64,000 nt of DNA. It comes from Chlamydoabsidia padenii (lineage: Eukaryota > Mucoromycota > Mucoromycetes > Mucorales > Cunninghamellaceae). Every line of letters starts with the position of its first letter. The first letter of the stretch is position 1. Both the position numbers and the translations under genes were made by a program. Of this stretch, positions 44,030-54,900 are shown in pieces. Under the pieces are notes generated by a model that was given only the letters and a program-made list of their open reading frames with translations, had not been told where the DNA came from and did no database searches. Location: contig JAIWND010000010.1 of assembly GCA_025330725.1 (NCBI GenBank), positions 496,001 through 560,000 on the forward strand, read 5' to 3'.

Positions 44030-44423
44030 TAGTCTGAATTTGGCATACTCTAAAGAAAAAGAGATTCAAGTATGAATGCATCCTAGCCAAAGATTACCTG
44101 CACAGTTTACACGTTAGGGTACCTTATGTATTTAAGCAATACTCTTGGTAGTGTAATTCAGTTGAGAGATCATGTTGCATGACTGCCCCAATATGCAGGA
44201 AAGCTCGGTCCCTAGGAACTCCGCTATATGAATTCGATGTGATTTCCTATTTATTATGGTAATGGCATATTATACCATGATGTATGGCAAAAGGATTTTT
44301 ATTTGAGATTGGGAATAGAGATAATGATAAATAATGCAATATTAAAAAGATATGTATAGAATGGTGAGAAGATAAAGTGTGGATAATATGATATATAATA
44401 GGGATCTAATACTACTACTATTA

Positions 44424-46052
44424 CTACATAATACTACAATTAGAGGAATGCTGTCGAGGAGTGTGAGCCAAAGGAACCATGTTGTTGTAAGTCATGGCGA
44501 TGTTTCGTTGATTTGGCTGATTGGCATTGATCGGTAGCCGTAAACCCTGCCTTGTGATATTGTTAATTCTTGTATCTTGATCAGCCTGTTCTTGTTCATT
44601 GTCACGTCGCTTTTCCTTGATTTCACGGGGGAAGTATAACAGTAAAAAATCCTGAAGCTGTTTATCGAGATTGTTAGCATCCGCATTTCCGACCGCCATT
44701 TGTAGTCGACAGAGAGGGCAATCGTACAATCGTTTCCTATGTGCTTTGATCAGACACCGTACACAAAACACATGATTACATTCTAATCGGATGGGTCGCC
44801 AAGTGATGCCTAAAATATATTCAACAGGTTAATTCATTTAATGCAACAACAAAAAAAAAAGATTGATGCATACTTACCATAACAAACAGGGCAGCTGTAA
44901 TCTTCAGGCTGTGGCACTATGGTAGTAATCTTTGACCGAATGATTTGGAAGAGAGCAGCATCGATTTCTTGAAGAAAAGTTAAATTATCCTTGGCAAAGG
45001 TAGGAAATTCGGACAAGGCACTAGAGTTAAGAAAAATAAAGTGTGAGATAGTCATTGTAATTTGGTAGAGAGATGTATGTCGTCTTACGTCAGACCACTT
45101 CGTTTGTCGTGCTTTTTTAATATCTTGTGCATTGCAGTTGTATTCAACAGTTGAAAGTGTTGGAAGATATTTAATTGTCGATTAATGTCGAAAAATTGCC
45201 CAAATGCCACTTTTGATCGACGCGATGATAACTTTTTGTCCTACAATATGATATAATAACAATGAGATCAAGGAATACCTATAATGTATTGAGTTCTTTT
45301 ACCAATTTCCGTTCAATAATATCATTTGATAAAAGGGTCAGGCGCTCTTTACATCCTTCATAATCTTGAGTAGTCTTTTCAGCAGGGCATATTGACAGGT
45401 ATAAGTGGAATATTTCACGCCAAATGTAGAGATCCTTTTTGTTTGGAGAAGCCTATTGGGAGAAGAATAAGGTTAGTTCTTTTTTTTTTTTTTTTTGTCA
45501 TTTTTTAAACTTACTGCAACCGTAAGAAGGTCTTCAAGCTCCTGTACTGCGGAGAGGAGTCTTTGTCGTTCTAGATCATAAAGAGTCAGTGCCTGTTTCA
45601 ACTCTGCCAAGAGGAATCGAAAGAATTCCATGTCCTTAATAAGATCGATTTTATACTGGAAAGGGTGTTCAAGATCGGTTGTATAAGTGCCAAGGATGGA
45701 GGGTATGACTTGGTGTATAATGTCGTCGTGATCCACAGAGAATGAGGCCGGATTGTCAACACGAATCTTGATACAAGGTTGAGGTAGATTCTTTGTGTCG
45801 CCTAGAGGAAAAGAAGGAGTTTGAATGATAAAGATCTCGTATTTATTTATTTCGCTTACCAGTCACCGCATAAACCAAAGTCCAATTTTCTTGATGTTGA
45901 TCAGATAGTAGCTGTGGAGACAAACCTCGAGATTCCAATTCTTCCACTACCAAATGCAAGGACTTTTTCAAACTTCGGTATTTGATCAAGTAGGGCCGCC
46001 AATTGACTGGTAGTTCCGTTGCTTCCGTTTCCATTTGTTTAGCAAACTTCAT
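44424..46052 (-). CDS. SPX-RING protein (putative E3 ubiquitin ligase) with C-terminal CaaX box
   Basis: Probable ubiquitin ligase regulated by phosphate or inositol pyrophosphate status through its SPX domain. Exons 46052-45860, 45801-45515, 45452-45303, 45240-45089, 45020-44878 and 44809-44424 give 436 aa. The SPX domain starts MKFAKQMETEATELPVNWRP and includes YLIKYRSLKKSL and DKKLSSRRSKVAF near its end, with the helix NTTAMHKILKKHDKRSGL that holds the ligand-binding Lys residues. A C3HC4 RING follows (YSCPVCYGITWRPIRLECNH, VFCVRCLIKAHRKRLYDCPLC). Helical and Gln/Asn-rich sequence leads to the last four residues CSIM, a canonical farnesylation-type CaaX box. A membrane-tethered SPX-RING enzyme is an inference. 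Similar SPX-RING proteins exist in fungi and plants (NLA), but I do not know a prenylated one. Confidence 0.88.
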
Positions 46053-46142
46053 CGTCGTCGTCTAATAGATTGCTTTTGTCGTTTCCACAAGGACATAAAA
46101 GAGGGCACTTTTTTTTTATTTTGATAAAACGAGGAAGAGTAA

Positions 46143-46143
<1 letters not shown>

Positions 46144-46174
<31 letters not shown>
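46144..46174 (+). repeat. A31 homopolymer tract
   Basis: Uninterrupted run of about 31 A between the SPX-RING start codon and the SMN 3' end. In the sense direction of the minus-strand genes it is a T tract. Confidence 0.9.
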
Positions 46175-46176
<2 letters not shown>

Positions 46177-46317
46177 GTTTTATAGTAAAAAGAGAAGGAA
46201 GAGGATCATAGTCCAGAAATGTCCACCAATTAAAATATTTTTGAATCACCGTTGTCCAATTAGATGTCAGGTATTGCCACCATGTGAGGTCGCCTGAGGA
46301 CCAAATTAAGTACCAGA

Positions 46318-47435
46318 TTACCGATGTTGCGCCTAGACCACGAGATGAGAGAATTATAAATGATAATAATAAAAAAGAAGTTATTTTTCCCTCTTTTTAC
46401 CTGGTACAATCCTGTATAGTAACCACTGTAATACCATGCCATGATCATGTTTGTAAGTGCTTCATTCCCTAATAGATATCAAGTTGGTAAGTAAATAGGT
46501 TCCTAATTTATCATTTCCTAATTACCATTGTCGTGTTGGCCCAGTGGCGGTGGTGCAAATGGCATTGGTGCTGGTCCCGGTGGATGAGGATGATGCGTAT
46601 GCTGATTGTAATGATGATTTTGTTGATAAGGATAGTTGTAGCCATAGGATCCATTATAGTAATCATGATATTCTTGGTTCCCTAATTCATCCACTTCGCC
46701 ATATTCTTGCTCGTCTTGCTCGTCATGCCCTTCATCGTATACTTCTTCATCGTCATTTGCTGTTTCGTCTGCTGCTGTTTGATCACCTATATCATCCGTT
46801 GTTTGATATGGCGTGTTGATATCATAAGTTACCTTTTGGACTGGTGGTGACGGTATAGAGGTAGGAGGAACAGGAGGGAAATTCGTGTTTGGTCGTTCGT
46901 GGTCATCCGTCTTTGTTCGTTTCTTAGTGGTTGTCTTTGCAGTATAAAGATAAAATTAAAAAAGTGAGTTGAATGAGGATAAGAGTTGGTTAATAAAATA
47001 CCTGATCTTCTGGTATAGTCGAACCAGTACGTTTTAACCTAGTGAGAAGAGGGAGGGGGGGCAGAGTTAGTGTTTTGTTTCAGTTAACTTTGTTTTTAAT
47101 CACTTACCTTTCCACAAGAGGATCCGCGATGGTTGCTTTTGATAGGTCAGGATCAGTATGGTGCTTCTAACATAAAACGTGTTGTTAGTTTCGTTTTTGA
47201 CATTGATTAAACTTACCTTGTAAGAGTCAATCGACTGTTGCCAAAACTGAACGAGGGAAGTGTCATCCCATGGATCCTAAATAGATTATATGTTAGTATG
47301 AGATTCGACTTTATTGTTTTTCTTTCTTTTTATCAAAAGCTTTACCAGAGAGTTTGTTGGACTTTGTGGAGGTCTATTAACTATTGACTTTTCTATGGAA
47401 GGGGTATTGTTAGAGGGTGCGATTGACCCAAACAT
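46318..47435 (-). CDS. SMN1: Survival motor neuron (SMN) homologue
   Basis: Core of the SMN complex that loads Sm rings on spliceosomal snRNAs. Exons 47435-47346, 47276-47217, 47166-47108, 47038-47002, 46934-46526, 46468-46401 and 46332-46318 give 245 aa. The Gemin2-binding helix is at residues about 31-50 (DPWDDTSLVQFWQQSIDSYK). The C-terminal YG box is NEALTNMIMAWYYSGYYTGL, the self-association helix, followed by YQAQHR and the stop. Between them is an acidic, then His/Tyr/Pro-rich stretch (PPGPAPMPFAPPPLG, reminiscent of the SMN proline-rich region). I see no Tudor domain, as in the fission yeast homologue. The last coding exon is only 15 nt. The dense intron content of this genome fits retention of the SMN pathway. 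Confidence 0.88.
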
Positions 47436-47639
47436 TTGACAAAATAGGGATAGGAAGGAAAAAAAACAAGGAGAGAAAAGAGAGAATCAAAAAGGGATCC
47501 TCACTTTACCTTTTAAAGATTAAACTCCGACAATTTGACTATTAACCCTTATCTCTCTCTCTCTCTCTCTCTTTCTTTCTTTTCTTTACTTTTTTTCTTA
47601 AAAAATTTGTATTATCATTCCAAAAGACATGGGCATTCA

Positions 47640-50600
47640 ATGATCTCCTACTTAATACTGAACAAATCAGGAACTATCCTCTATCAATCCGAGACTTGTG
47701 GTGAAATAGCAGACCACTCAGATAACGGTCGTATTCGGTATTTACCTCTCTTACTGATAAAAGATTTGATAAAAGTCAACCTTCAGAATCCTATTCAACA
47801 TGTACGCTCTGGTGGCAAATTGGTTACCTTTTGGGAAGTAAGTATGAATCTAATATATATATATATATATATATATGAAAAAAGGACATATACTAACAAA
47901 CCTTCTTGGTTATATTGACACTGATAGAGACACAATCTATTGTTTATTGCTAGTACGAAACAAGACAGGATACCCCTTGCCGTTTTACACAAGCATCTCC
48001 TTATAATCGACAACTATTTACGGTTTAGTTTTGGACCACAATGGCAACTGCGGCTTCATCATGATACCACTCCTCGTTCAAGGCGGTCACTTCATCCACC
48101 ACTGACAACTAGTCATTTGGCTTCTTGCTTGGCTCAACTTCCTTTTGTCTCCACCACCTTCTCCTTTTGTCGTACTCTACATTGCTTATGTCTTGTAGAA
48201 CAAGTCGACCTTCAAGAAGAACTCAACTCACGACTGACTGAAACATTACGGGACTGTTGTAACAACTCCTTCCCAGCTTCACCGTCAACAACTAAATCGT
48301 CATCGTCATCGTCATCTTTATCTTCAACATCTTCAACATCATTATCAGCAACAAACTCAATATCAACATCTGGTAACAAGCTATCATCTTTTTTTGCAGC
48401 GGCAACACATTCTCGACAAACTTCTTCACCTTCACCACCACCACCACTTTTTTACAATCTTCATCATCGCCATCATCATAATAACGCACCAGGTCACGAG
48501 CACCAAAGCTTATCAGAAAATGACACCACTTGCCCTGGTAATTGGAATCATGCATTACTCTTTGCCAGGGAAAAGATTGTCGTCCATTGCTCCAACAAAG
48601 ATCACCAACAACAGGTCAATCCAATCTCAGATGATGTCCTGTTTTATTTAAAACTCATGGTTGCTGAATATATTTATGAAAACAGGGAAGAAGAATCGGT
48701 GGATCAAGGTAACATGACAGACTATATAGAATAATACAATACTCATCACCTTTGGGGTTTTTTTTTTTTTTTTACAATGGTTAGGGTCACATTCAAAGGA
48801 ACAGCAAGATGCTACTGCACCTCAATCAATAGGACAAAGGTAATTAAAGGGAAGGAGGGGTGGGATTTCTATTGAATACTTATTTGACTTGGTACAACCA
48901 TTAGTAGTGCCACAGACGATGACACCATATCACCAACAACATCATCACCCACCTTATGCACATCATCAGCAAATGATTCACCAAATCAAACGTCACCATC
49001 CTTCTCCTATGTTTACGATGCTAATTCAACACCACCATTCAAAATATATACAAAATCAACTATAACCCAAGTCTCACCATCAACTGCAGCCATACCATCA
49101 GTCTCTTGGAGTAATCCACCACCACTTATTCATTCTCACCTACTCTCTCGACTACCCAAAGGACACTATGATCATGGAATGATAACTAGACTCAACACAC
49201 CTACTGACATGACATCACGAGATATGGATGATGAACTTTTACAAGAAATGACAGCGGCAATGAAAGTATCTTCACTGACACCAAGTCTGGATCACCATTA
49301 TCATCAAGAACAGTATGATGACGATAGTCCATTACCCCCCAACGCAAAAGCATTTTACCAACAACGACAATACCAACAAAATCACCATATTACAAATGTT
49401 CCATCATTATCACCAGCATCAGCAACAATGATTCCAATTGCCACTAGATCATCAACTAGCAATGACAACAACAACAACAACAACAAGGACCCAGGATTTT
49501 ATCTATCCAGTAGTGTGCCATCCTCGGCTGAAGCAAAGATATCCACCGTTGTCACCAATAATAGCAACAACAATCACCTTCGGTATCATAGTGAAGATGG
49601 ATATACCAATAATGACTCTTCACATATTCTGCGACGTGGATCAACCAACTCATCACCACTTGGAAGATCAAGGAGACAAAGTCTGGTCAGTCGATATCAA
49701 CATCATGGAGGGAAAGCGACTTCTCATAGTGATTATAGTGATGATGGCAATCAAGATGGACACCAACAACAACATCAACAACAAATGTATCATCACCTAC
49801 AACAGCGTCATAAACAACAAAGACAACGACAAAGACAGGGTCGTCAACGTGGAACAGCTAAAACAGTACGACGATGGTTGAAACATGGAAACCGTGTGAT
49901 CTTGACTAGAATTTGTCTTATGTTGGCCTCTGACGATTTGGTCGTGGTACTTCTCTTCCCCGATGAGGTAATTAGGAAAACTCCCAGAGAAGGTAAATGG
50001 AACTAAAAACAAAAGCTTTACTTTGTAATAGATGCTCTCACCTTCGATTCTTACCTCATTATCATCAACCAAATCAATACAATACCAACAGCACCAACAA
50101 CATCAGCAGTATCAAATCAAGCAATTCATATCATCTATTCGACAACACCTTCAGGACTTTGCCTCATTTTTATTAACCAAGGAAAGTGTCCACTTTACCA
50201 TCCTATCCTTTGCATTGACCTATCCTGGTCTGGTCCACTTTATCCATATCAAGAAAGGCGTCATCTCTTCACCTCAAATTGTGGATCTGAACGAAATGGA
50301 CAAACACCACGAAATTCTTCATGAAATCTTTGGAACCTATGATATCAAACCCCAGACATCTATCGATACGGTTATTGGGAAATGGCGTTGGCCATCGGTG
50401 GGTCGATTGAAGAAATTATGTGATACAATGCTTTATATTGGTCTCTCTCATTCTAGGCAACAATCTAGTCCTCCTTCTATTCAACTCTTACAAGAATCAA
50501 CCTCACAACATCAAGGATTCCATTATTTGTATTTATCTGATCAACAACTGCGACAACAACACGATTCGGTAGATGTAGATCCCAGTGACGAATTATTGGC

Positions 50601-50691
50601 GGTTTACTTTAGTTTTGTACCTAGAAATAGAATACTAGCAATGCATCAACAACTTTTGTCTGATGTTAGCCAACGACATTTTTTAAAATAA
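47640..50691 (+). CDS. HPS1: HPS1-like protein (BLOC-3 subunit, Rab32/38 GEF)
   Basis: Homologue of Hermansky-Pudlak syndrome protein 1, which with HPS4 forms BLOC-3, the exchange factor for Rab32/38 on lysosome-related organelles. Exons 47640-47837, 47928-48708, 48785-48839, 48905-49967 and 50032-50691 give 918 aa. The N-terminal longin-like segment starts MISYLILNKSGTILYQSE and continues SGGKLVTFWERHNLLFIAST, then LAVLHKHLLIIDNYLRFSFG. A long insert rich in Ser, Thr, His, Gln and Asn fills residues about 200-620. The C-terminal part has NRVILTRICLMLASDDLVVV and the region FISSIRQHLQDFASFLLTKE plus FALTYPGLVHFIHIKKGVIS, the clearest HPS1 match. It ends LAVYFSFVPRNRILAMHQQL. The family call depends on these two regions. 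CCZ1- or FUZ-like longin proteins are the alternatives. Confidence 0.75.
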
Positions 50692-50920
50692 AATAAAATC
50701 TGGTGTTTATATTGATTGGATTAAATGGACTATACATAGGATACAATAAGTCATGAAGAAGATAGCTTTATTTTAAAAAGTGTTGAAGTATATATCATAT
50801 CTATTTTACAAATGGTGTGTGTAGTAGTGGTAAGCGGGTGTGTGTAAAATAAAACTAAAAAGGTTGTTGAATTATAAAAAAAAAAAAGGGGAGGAGGGAG
50901 GGAAGGGTAATGTGTGTTTT

Positions 50921-51632
50921 TTAAGAAGAGGCCTTGGTGGGGACTTCAAATGTCAGATTGGAGGGCAAAGTATCAGCGTTTTCCATAAAGAATTTTTCCA
51001 CAGACGTTTGAGAGACGTCAGGTACACGTCCATAGAATTCCAAAAGATCATTCACAGTGGTGATGTTTGTCAGTTCCAAGTTGGGGACTTCTTTACCCGT
51101 TTGTTTGATTGATTCCTTGACCACCTATAAAAGAGCACCATGTTAGTCATTCATACTCGTTCTTTTTTTTTTTTTTTTTTTCTTTTACCTTGAATTTGAG
51201 ATTGGCATCTTTTAAAGAAGCTTCTTTCCAATTAGCATCACTGAGACCTTGGATATGTTCGGACACAATAGAGCGAATGGAGGATTGAATTTCATTAATG
51301 TCTTCAATAACGTTGGTGTTTTTCCATCTATGTAAAAAGAAGAATGAGTATTGCCCATCAAGATGACAGTATCATAAAACGCCCTCTACTTACGAAGAGA
51401 ATTTTTGATCATCATGGTAAGCAACATCAAAGGTCACATTGCCGATAGATTCGATAGGTGTGTTCTCGTTCGTTCCTTCAGTAGTGGTGGTGGTGTTGGA
51501 TTCAGGAGTTTTTTTGGCCCAAGGATTAAAGCGACCAAACACACCATTATTTTCGGCAAGACAAAGTGCGCTGACATGCAATTGACGTACGTGAGGTCTA
51601 GTTGAGAGTCGTAGTAATGATCGAGAAAGCAT
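50921..51632 (-). CDS. Mitochondrial large ribosomal subunit protein mL50
   Basis: Structural protein of the mitochondrial 54S/39S ribosomal subunit. Exons 51632-51394, 51327-51189 and 51124-50921 give 193 aa. An Arg/Ser-rich presequence (MLSRSLLRLSTRPHVRQLH) indicates mitochondrial import. The mL50 core is the C-terminal part: DINEIQSSIRSIVSEHI, LKDANLKFKVVKESIK and VPNLELTNITTVNDLLEFYG. It shares a 196-bp divergent promoter with the zf-PARP gene, which holds a TTCAAATCCCGG box and an ATCATGCAAAA word. The family call is moderately secure because mL50 is poorly conserved. Confidence 0.75.
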
Positions 51633-51705
51633 GGTATCGTTGAATATAAAGAAGCGAAGAGAGGGGTAAGTAAAAAAAAACAAGTTGGGCCCAATAGGTG
51701 ATGAT

Positions 51706-51717
51706 TTCAAATCCCGG
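51706..51717 (-). promoter_or_regulatory. TTCAAATCCCGG box in divergent promoter
   Basis: Near-exact box 74 bp upstream of the mL50 ATG and 112 bp upstream of the zf-PARP ATG. An ATCATGCAAAAA word follows at about 51788-51799. Confidence 0.55.
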
Positions 51718-51828
51718 TTTTGACAGGTCTTTTTTTTTTTTTTTTTTTTTCTTGCAAGCCACCAGGGCCCTGAAGTCGCCATCACTAATCATGCAAAAAT
51801 TTTCCTTCCTTCTTTCCTTCCCTTTATC

Positions 51829-52669
51829 ATGACTGACTCGACTGACAACAACAAGACAGAAATAACTCCTATTCGTACTTTGGCTTTTGAGTATGCCAAG
51901 GCTCCTAATTATGTATGTGTTGTCTGTCATAAACATATCCTCTCCAAATCACTATGCATTAGCACCATCGAACGAACCAACAAGAAACAAAAAAAGAGGT
52001 TTGTAAAGCCATCAAATACAACTCACTTTAAATGCTGGACTGGTAAGATAAATAATGAAAAACAGGTATACACGGCATCTTTGTTTTTTTTTACAAGATC
52101 CATGACCTAGTAGATGAATAGACATTGACTAACCCATGCTTTTTTTATTATTATTACCTGAATAGTACCTGAAGAATTCCGCACCCACCCTAAACCTTTG
52201 GAAGTCTACCGAGGTTTCGTTGGTCTCAAACCCTCTGTAAGTACCTTCCCCAACACAATAATAAAACCCAAAACTAATGAATAATCTATAGGACAAAAAT
52301 AAAATCGAAAGGATGAAGGAAGCCGGTGCGGGCACCACTTGGGCAGCTCTGATGGCCGCTGACGAAGCCGAACAACAAGAAAAGCAACAGCAAGAAGAAG
52401 AAGCACAAGACGATGACAAGAAGAAGCCTGAATCAACAAAGCGTAAACACAAGGACAATAATGATGAAGACAAGGATATGACCCAGGCATTGACAGGTGG
52501 ACAGGCAAACAAGAAAAAGGCCAAGACAGCTAAATCTGATATTGCTATCCCTATCAAGAAGGACGAAAAGGAATCAAACAAAAAGAAAAAGGCCCCTAAA
52601 CAACTTGATAAAATACATGGTGAAGGTTTTGAAGAAGATTTAAACAATATACTTAATGATTTTAAATAA
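51829..52669 (+). CDS. PARP-type zinc finger protein without a PARP catalytic domain
   Basis: Small nuclear-type protein with one DNA-break-binding zf-PARP finger. Exons 51829-52042, 52166-52236 and 52292-52669 give 220 aa. The finger spans residues about 16-98: TLAFEYAKAPNYVCVVCHKH, Cys-X2-Cys, then THFKCWT giving the His-X2-Cys pair, followed by the typical VPEEFRTHPKPLEVYRGFVG and LKPSDKNKIER. The rest is highly charged, Lys/Glu/Gln/Asp-rich (EAEQQEKQQQEEEAQDDDKK, KANKKKAKTAK-like), with likely nuclear localisation signals. It ends in an acidic helix EGFEEDLNNILNDFK. Proteins of this layout exist in fission yeast. The function in DNA repair is an inference from the domain. Confidence 0.78.
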
Positions 52670-53196
52670 AAATGAAGGTGGTGTATATGGATGCAGTATA
52701 TATGTCTTTGTTGTCTTTTTTTTTTTTTTTTTTGTCCCAAATAAATTTAAATCCCGACATTCATGCAAATCAGTCCACCTATGTGTATTCTCCCTAACTC
52801 ACATCCCTATACAATTGTTTATATTACTATAGTCCATCAACTATTCTGTAATGTGACTCGAGAAAAAAGGTTGAACTGGATATAAAGTATGCATATTAAG
52901 ACTTTAACCATGTCAGACAGATCATTCCTGACTTGTCAGCATAAAGTATAGTTTACCCTATAGTAATTGATTCATTTGGCAAAAGGATAGTAATAATACC
53001 AACAACAACAACAATAGTTTATATAAATTGGATTGCTATATAGCAAGTACCCTAGCATTTATTATAAAAGGTCAAATAAAAAGATGGGGATGTATTCTAA
53101 TCTACTATATGTACACACAAAAAAAAACTAGGTAGGTATGGGGTAAAAATAAAGAATGGGAGTGAATGATATGAGATGTATGTGTATGGGGGGTTT
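52670..53196. other. Convergent intergenic region with composite element
   Basis: 527 bp between the 3' ends of the zf-PARP gene and TSR2. It contains a T tract (52717-52734), directly followed by the composite element (52746-52770). The rest is AT-rich without a gene. Confidence 0.55.
52746..52770 (-). promoter_or_regulatory. Composite element: TTTAAATCCCG plus ATTCATGCAAAT
   Basis: TTTAAATCCCG (52746-52756) and ATTCATGCAAAT (52759-52770), two bases apart. Near-identical in sequence and spacing to 6951-6975, and likewise between converging genes. Confidence 0.6.
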
Positions 53197-53875
53197 CTAT
53201 TTCTTGTTGCGGACGGTTTCCCAGCCATCTTCATCAGGACCCGAGGGAGGAGGAGGAGCAGTATTAGATGATTCCGCATTGTCGTCCATATCCATATCAT
53301 TGTCGTCCATACCATTCATGTTTTCTTCACCTTCAGATTCACTATCATCGTCATTTTCGCCACCTTGTTGAGCACAGCTGGAGGTGGCGGATTGGATGGT
53401 CTGACTCTTTTGTCGAAGTCGTTCTACTTCGGTAAAGTTGCCGTTAATACATTGGTTGAATAGTTCCACTAGATGTTTCGCCACCTTAACAGAAAGAATG
53501 TTAGTACCGAGAACTTTTTCTATAATGTCTGTCTACTTACCAAATAGCCAGAGTCGTCTTCGAGGAGAGTATGGAATTCGTCACTCATGATCTGATTCAG
53601 AATGTCTTCAATTTCATCGATATCCACCTTTTTGCCATCTATAAAAAAATATATATATATATATATATATAAAGGTTAGAACAAGTGTATATCCTTGTGT
53701 ATGGTGCCTTACTTTTGCCAAAGTAATCAGTAATCAGTTCAATCATCCAGTCCCTCTTTTCGACAGATTCAACACCTCCCCAGTCTTGTTCCACGGCCAA
53801 TTTCAATGCCGTCCAGTTCATAAAGATATGCTTGACACCTTCGTGGAAAGCCACCTTGTTGGGATGTTCAGTCAT
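53197..53875 (-). CDS. TSR2: Pre-rRNA processing protein TSR2
   Basis: Escortin that releases ribosomal protein eS26 from its importin and delivers it to pre-40S particles. Exons 53875-53713, 53638-53541 and 53484-53197 give 182 aa. The WGG domain covers residues about 5-110: VAFHEGVKHIFMNWTALKLA, VEQDWGGVESVEKRDWMIEL, VDIDEIEDILNQIMSDEFHT and LLEDDSGYLVAKHLVELF. The C-terminal tail is strongly acidic and Ser/Asn/Met-rich, ending GPDEDGWETVRNKK, as expected for the eS26-binding acidic tail. Intron 1 has a (TA)n run at about 53648-53671. It is divergent from RPA3 with 181 bp between start codons. Confidence 0.92.
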
Positions 53876-53954
53876 AATGTTTTGATAACAAAAGTAAAGG
53901 AGAAAGAAAAAAGAAGGGTGGCTGAAACCAACAGAAAGAAAAAAAAAAAAAGGA

Positions 53955-53966
53955 GCGGCATTTCAA
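53955..53966 (+). promoter_or_regulatory. GCGGCATTTCAA box variant in TSR2-RPA3 divergent promoter
   Basis: Two mismatches from the consensus, 80 bp from the TSR2 ATG and about 90 bp from the RPA3 ATG. Confidence 0.35.
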
Positions 53967-54056
53967 AATTTTCATGTTTTAAATCCAGATAAAAAAAGCT
54001 TGCGCGCAGTTTTTAGTCCCTCGCGTCTCTCTTCTCTCTATACACATCTCGACGAA

Positions 54057-54580
54057 ATGGAAAAACCCACGGCTCGAATCAACTCTCAATTACGCGAAAA
54101 GTATGTCGGATCAACCATTCGTATTGCCGGCAAAGTAGTATCCGTAAGTTTATTACTACTGATGACCTTTTTTTGTTTGTTTATTTGTTTGGTAACATAA
54201 TTCATCTTTAGTTCTCTGGGGAAACTGCTGTAATGAATGCTACTGATGGTGGCCAAGTACTGGTTAAACTCTCTGGGGTAAGTGGAAAATGTATATGTAA
54301 AAAAGAGTATGTTTTTGAAAACTAATTCCTTTTTTCTTATCAACTTTGTTTATCTCAATAGGAAAGCCAATGGGGAACGGAATATGTTGAAGTCATTGGT
54401 CGTGTTGAAAATGACTTTAGTATTATGGAATTCAAGTCTTGCAATCTTGGAAACAACTTTGGTAAGACTAGAGTAATCAATAAAGAACATGAGACTGACC
54501 TTTTATTTCTTGTAATAGACTTGGCCTTGGCAAATAAGGTGGTGGAATATGGTCAAAAATTTCCTGAAATCTTTGAATAG
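54057..54580 (+). CDS. RPA3: Replication protein A 14-kDa subunit
   Basis: Small OB-fold subunit of the RPA heterotrimer that binds single-stranded DNA during replication and repair. Exons 54057-54143, 54212-54277, 54362-54461 and 54519-54580 give 104 aa, close to the usual 110-120. The fold starts with TARINSQLREKYVGSTIRIA and GKVVSFSGETAVMNATDGG. A WGTEYVEVIGRVENDFSIME strand pair follows, and it ends in the trimerisation helix LALANKVVEYGQKFPEIFE. The gene sits divergent to TSR2, and its leader is short and pyrimidine-rich. Confidence 0.9.
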
Positions 54581-54900
54581 AAAGTACCAATAAAAAAAGA
54601 AAAAAACATTGTTGTGTATACCTCTTTGTATATCTGGATGCCCTTTGTCTTTATGCGTGTAGATATGGCTCATTATCGGAATTCGAAAAAAGAGGGGGTG
54701 GATATCATACTTGACGGGTGCTTACTAAATCAGGTAGTGGGGAAGACGATAATGATAGTCTTATGGTTTTATTTTATATGCTAACTTTTTTTATATTTAT
54801 CTCCTCTCTCTCTCTCTTTCCTTCTCTCTCTTTTTTTTTTATCACTCTCTTTACTCTTCCTAATACTCTTTACAAAAGAGTCTACTATACCACAAGCATA
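54581..54900. other. Intergenic region RPA3 to HAL-type kinase
   Basis: 320 bp with a pyrimidine-rich leader ((CT)n, about 54804-54840) just before the kinase ATG. No recurrent box and no gene seen. Confidence 0.45.

Larger units (their letters stand above)
43152..44423. other. Upstream region of SEC7
   Basis: 1.27 kb between the SPX-RING 3' end and the SEC7 5' end. It holds GCGGGGTTTCAA (43660-43671), TTCAAATCCCGC (44018-44029), an A/T tract near 43565-43580 and a GTTGCATGA word at 44172. Short open frames are not supported. Confidence 0.5.

Noticed and set aside
48292..48555. Alternative frames in the HPS1 low-complexity insert
   Set aside because: Simple CAT/TCA-type repeats keep several frames open. 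Only the spliced HPS1 frame joins conserved ends.
52129..52740. 203-aa minus-strand frame opposite the zf-PARP gene
   Set aside because: Antisense of a Lys/Glu-rich coding region, which gives a Ser/Phe/Leu-rich mirror.
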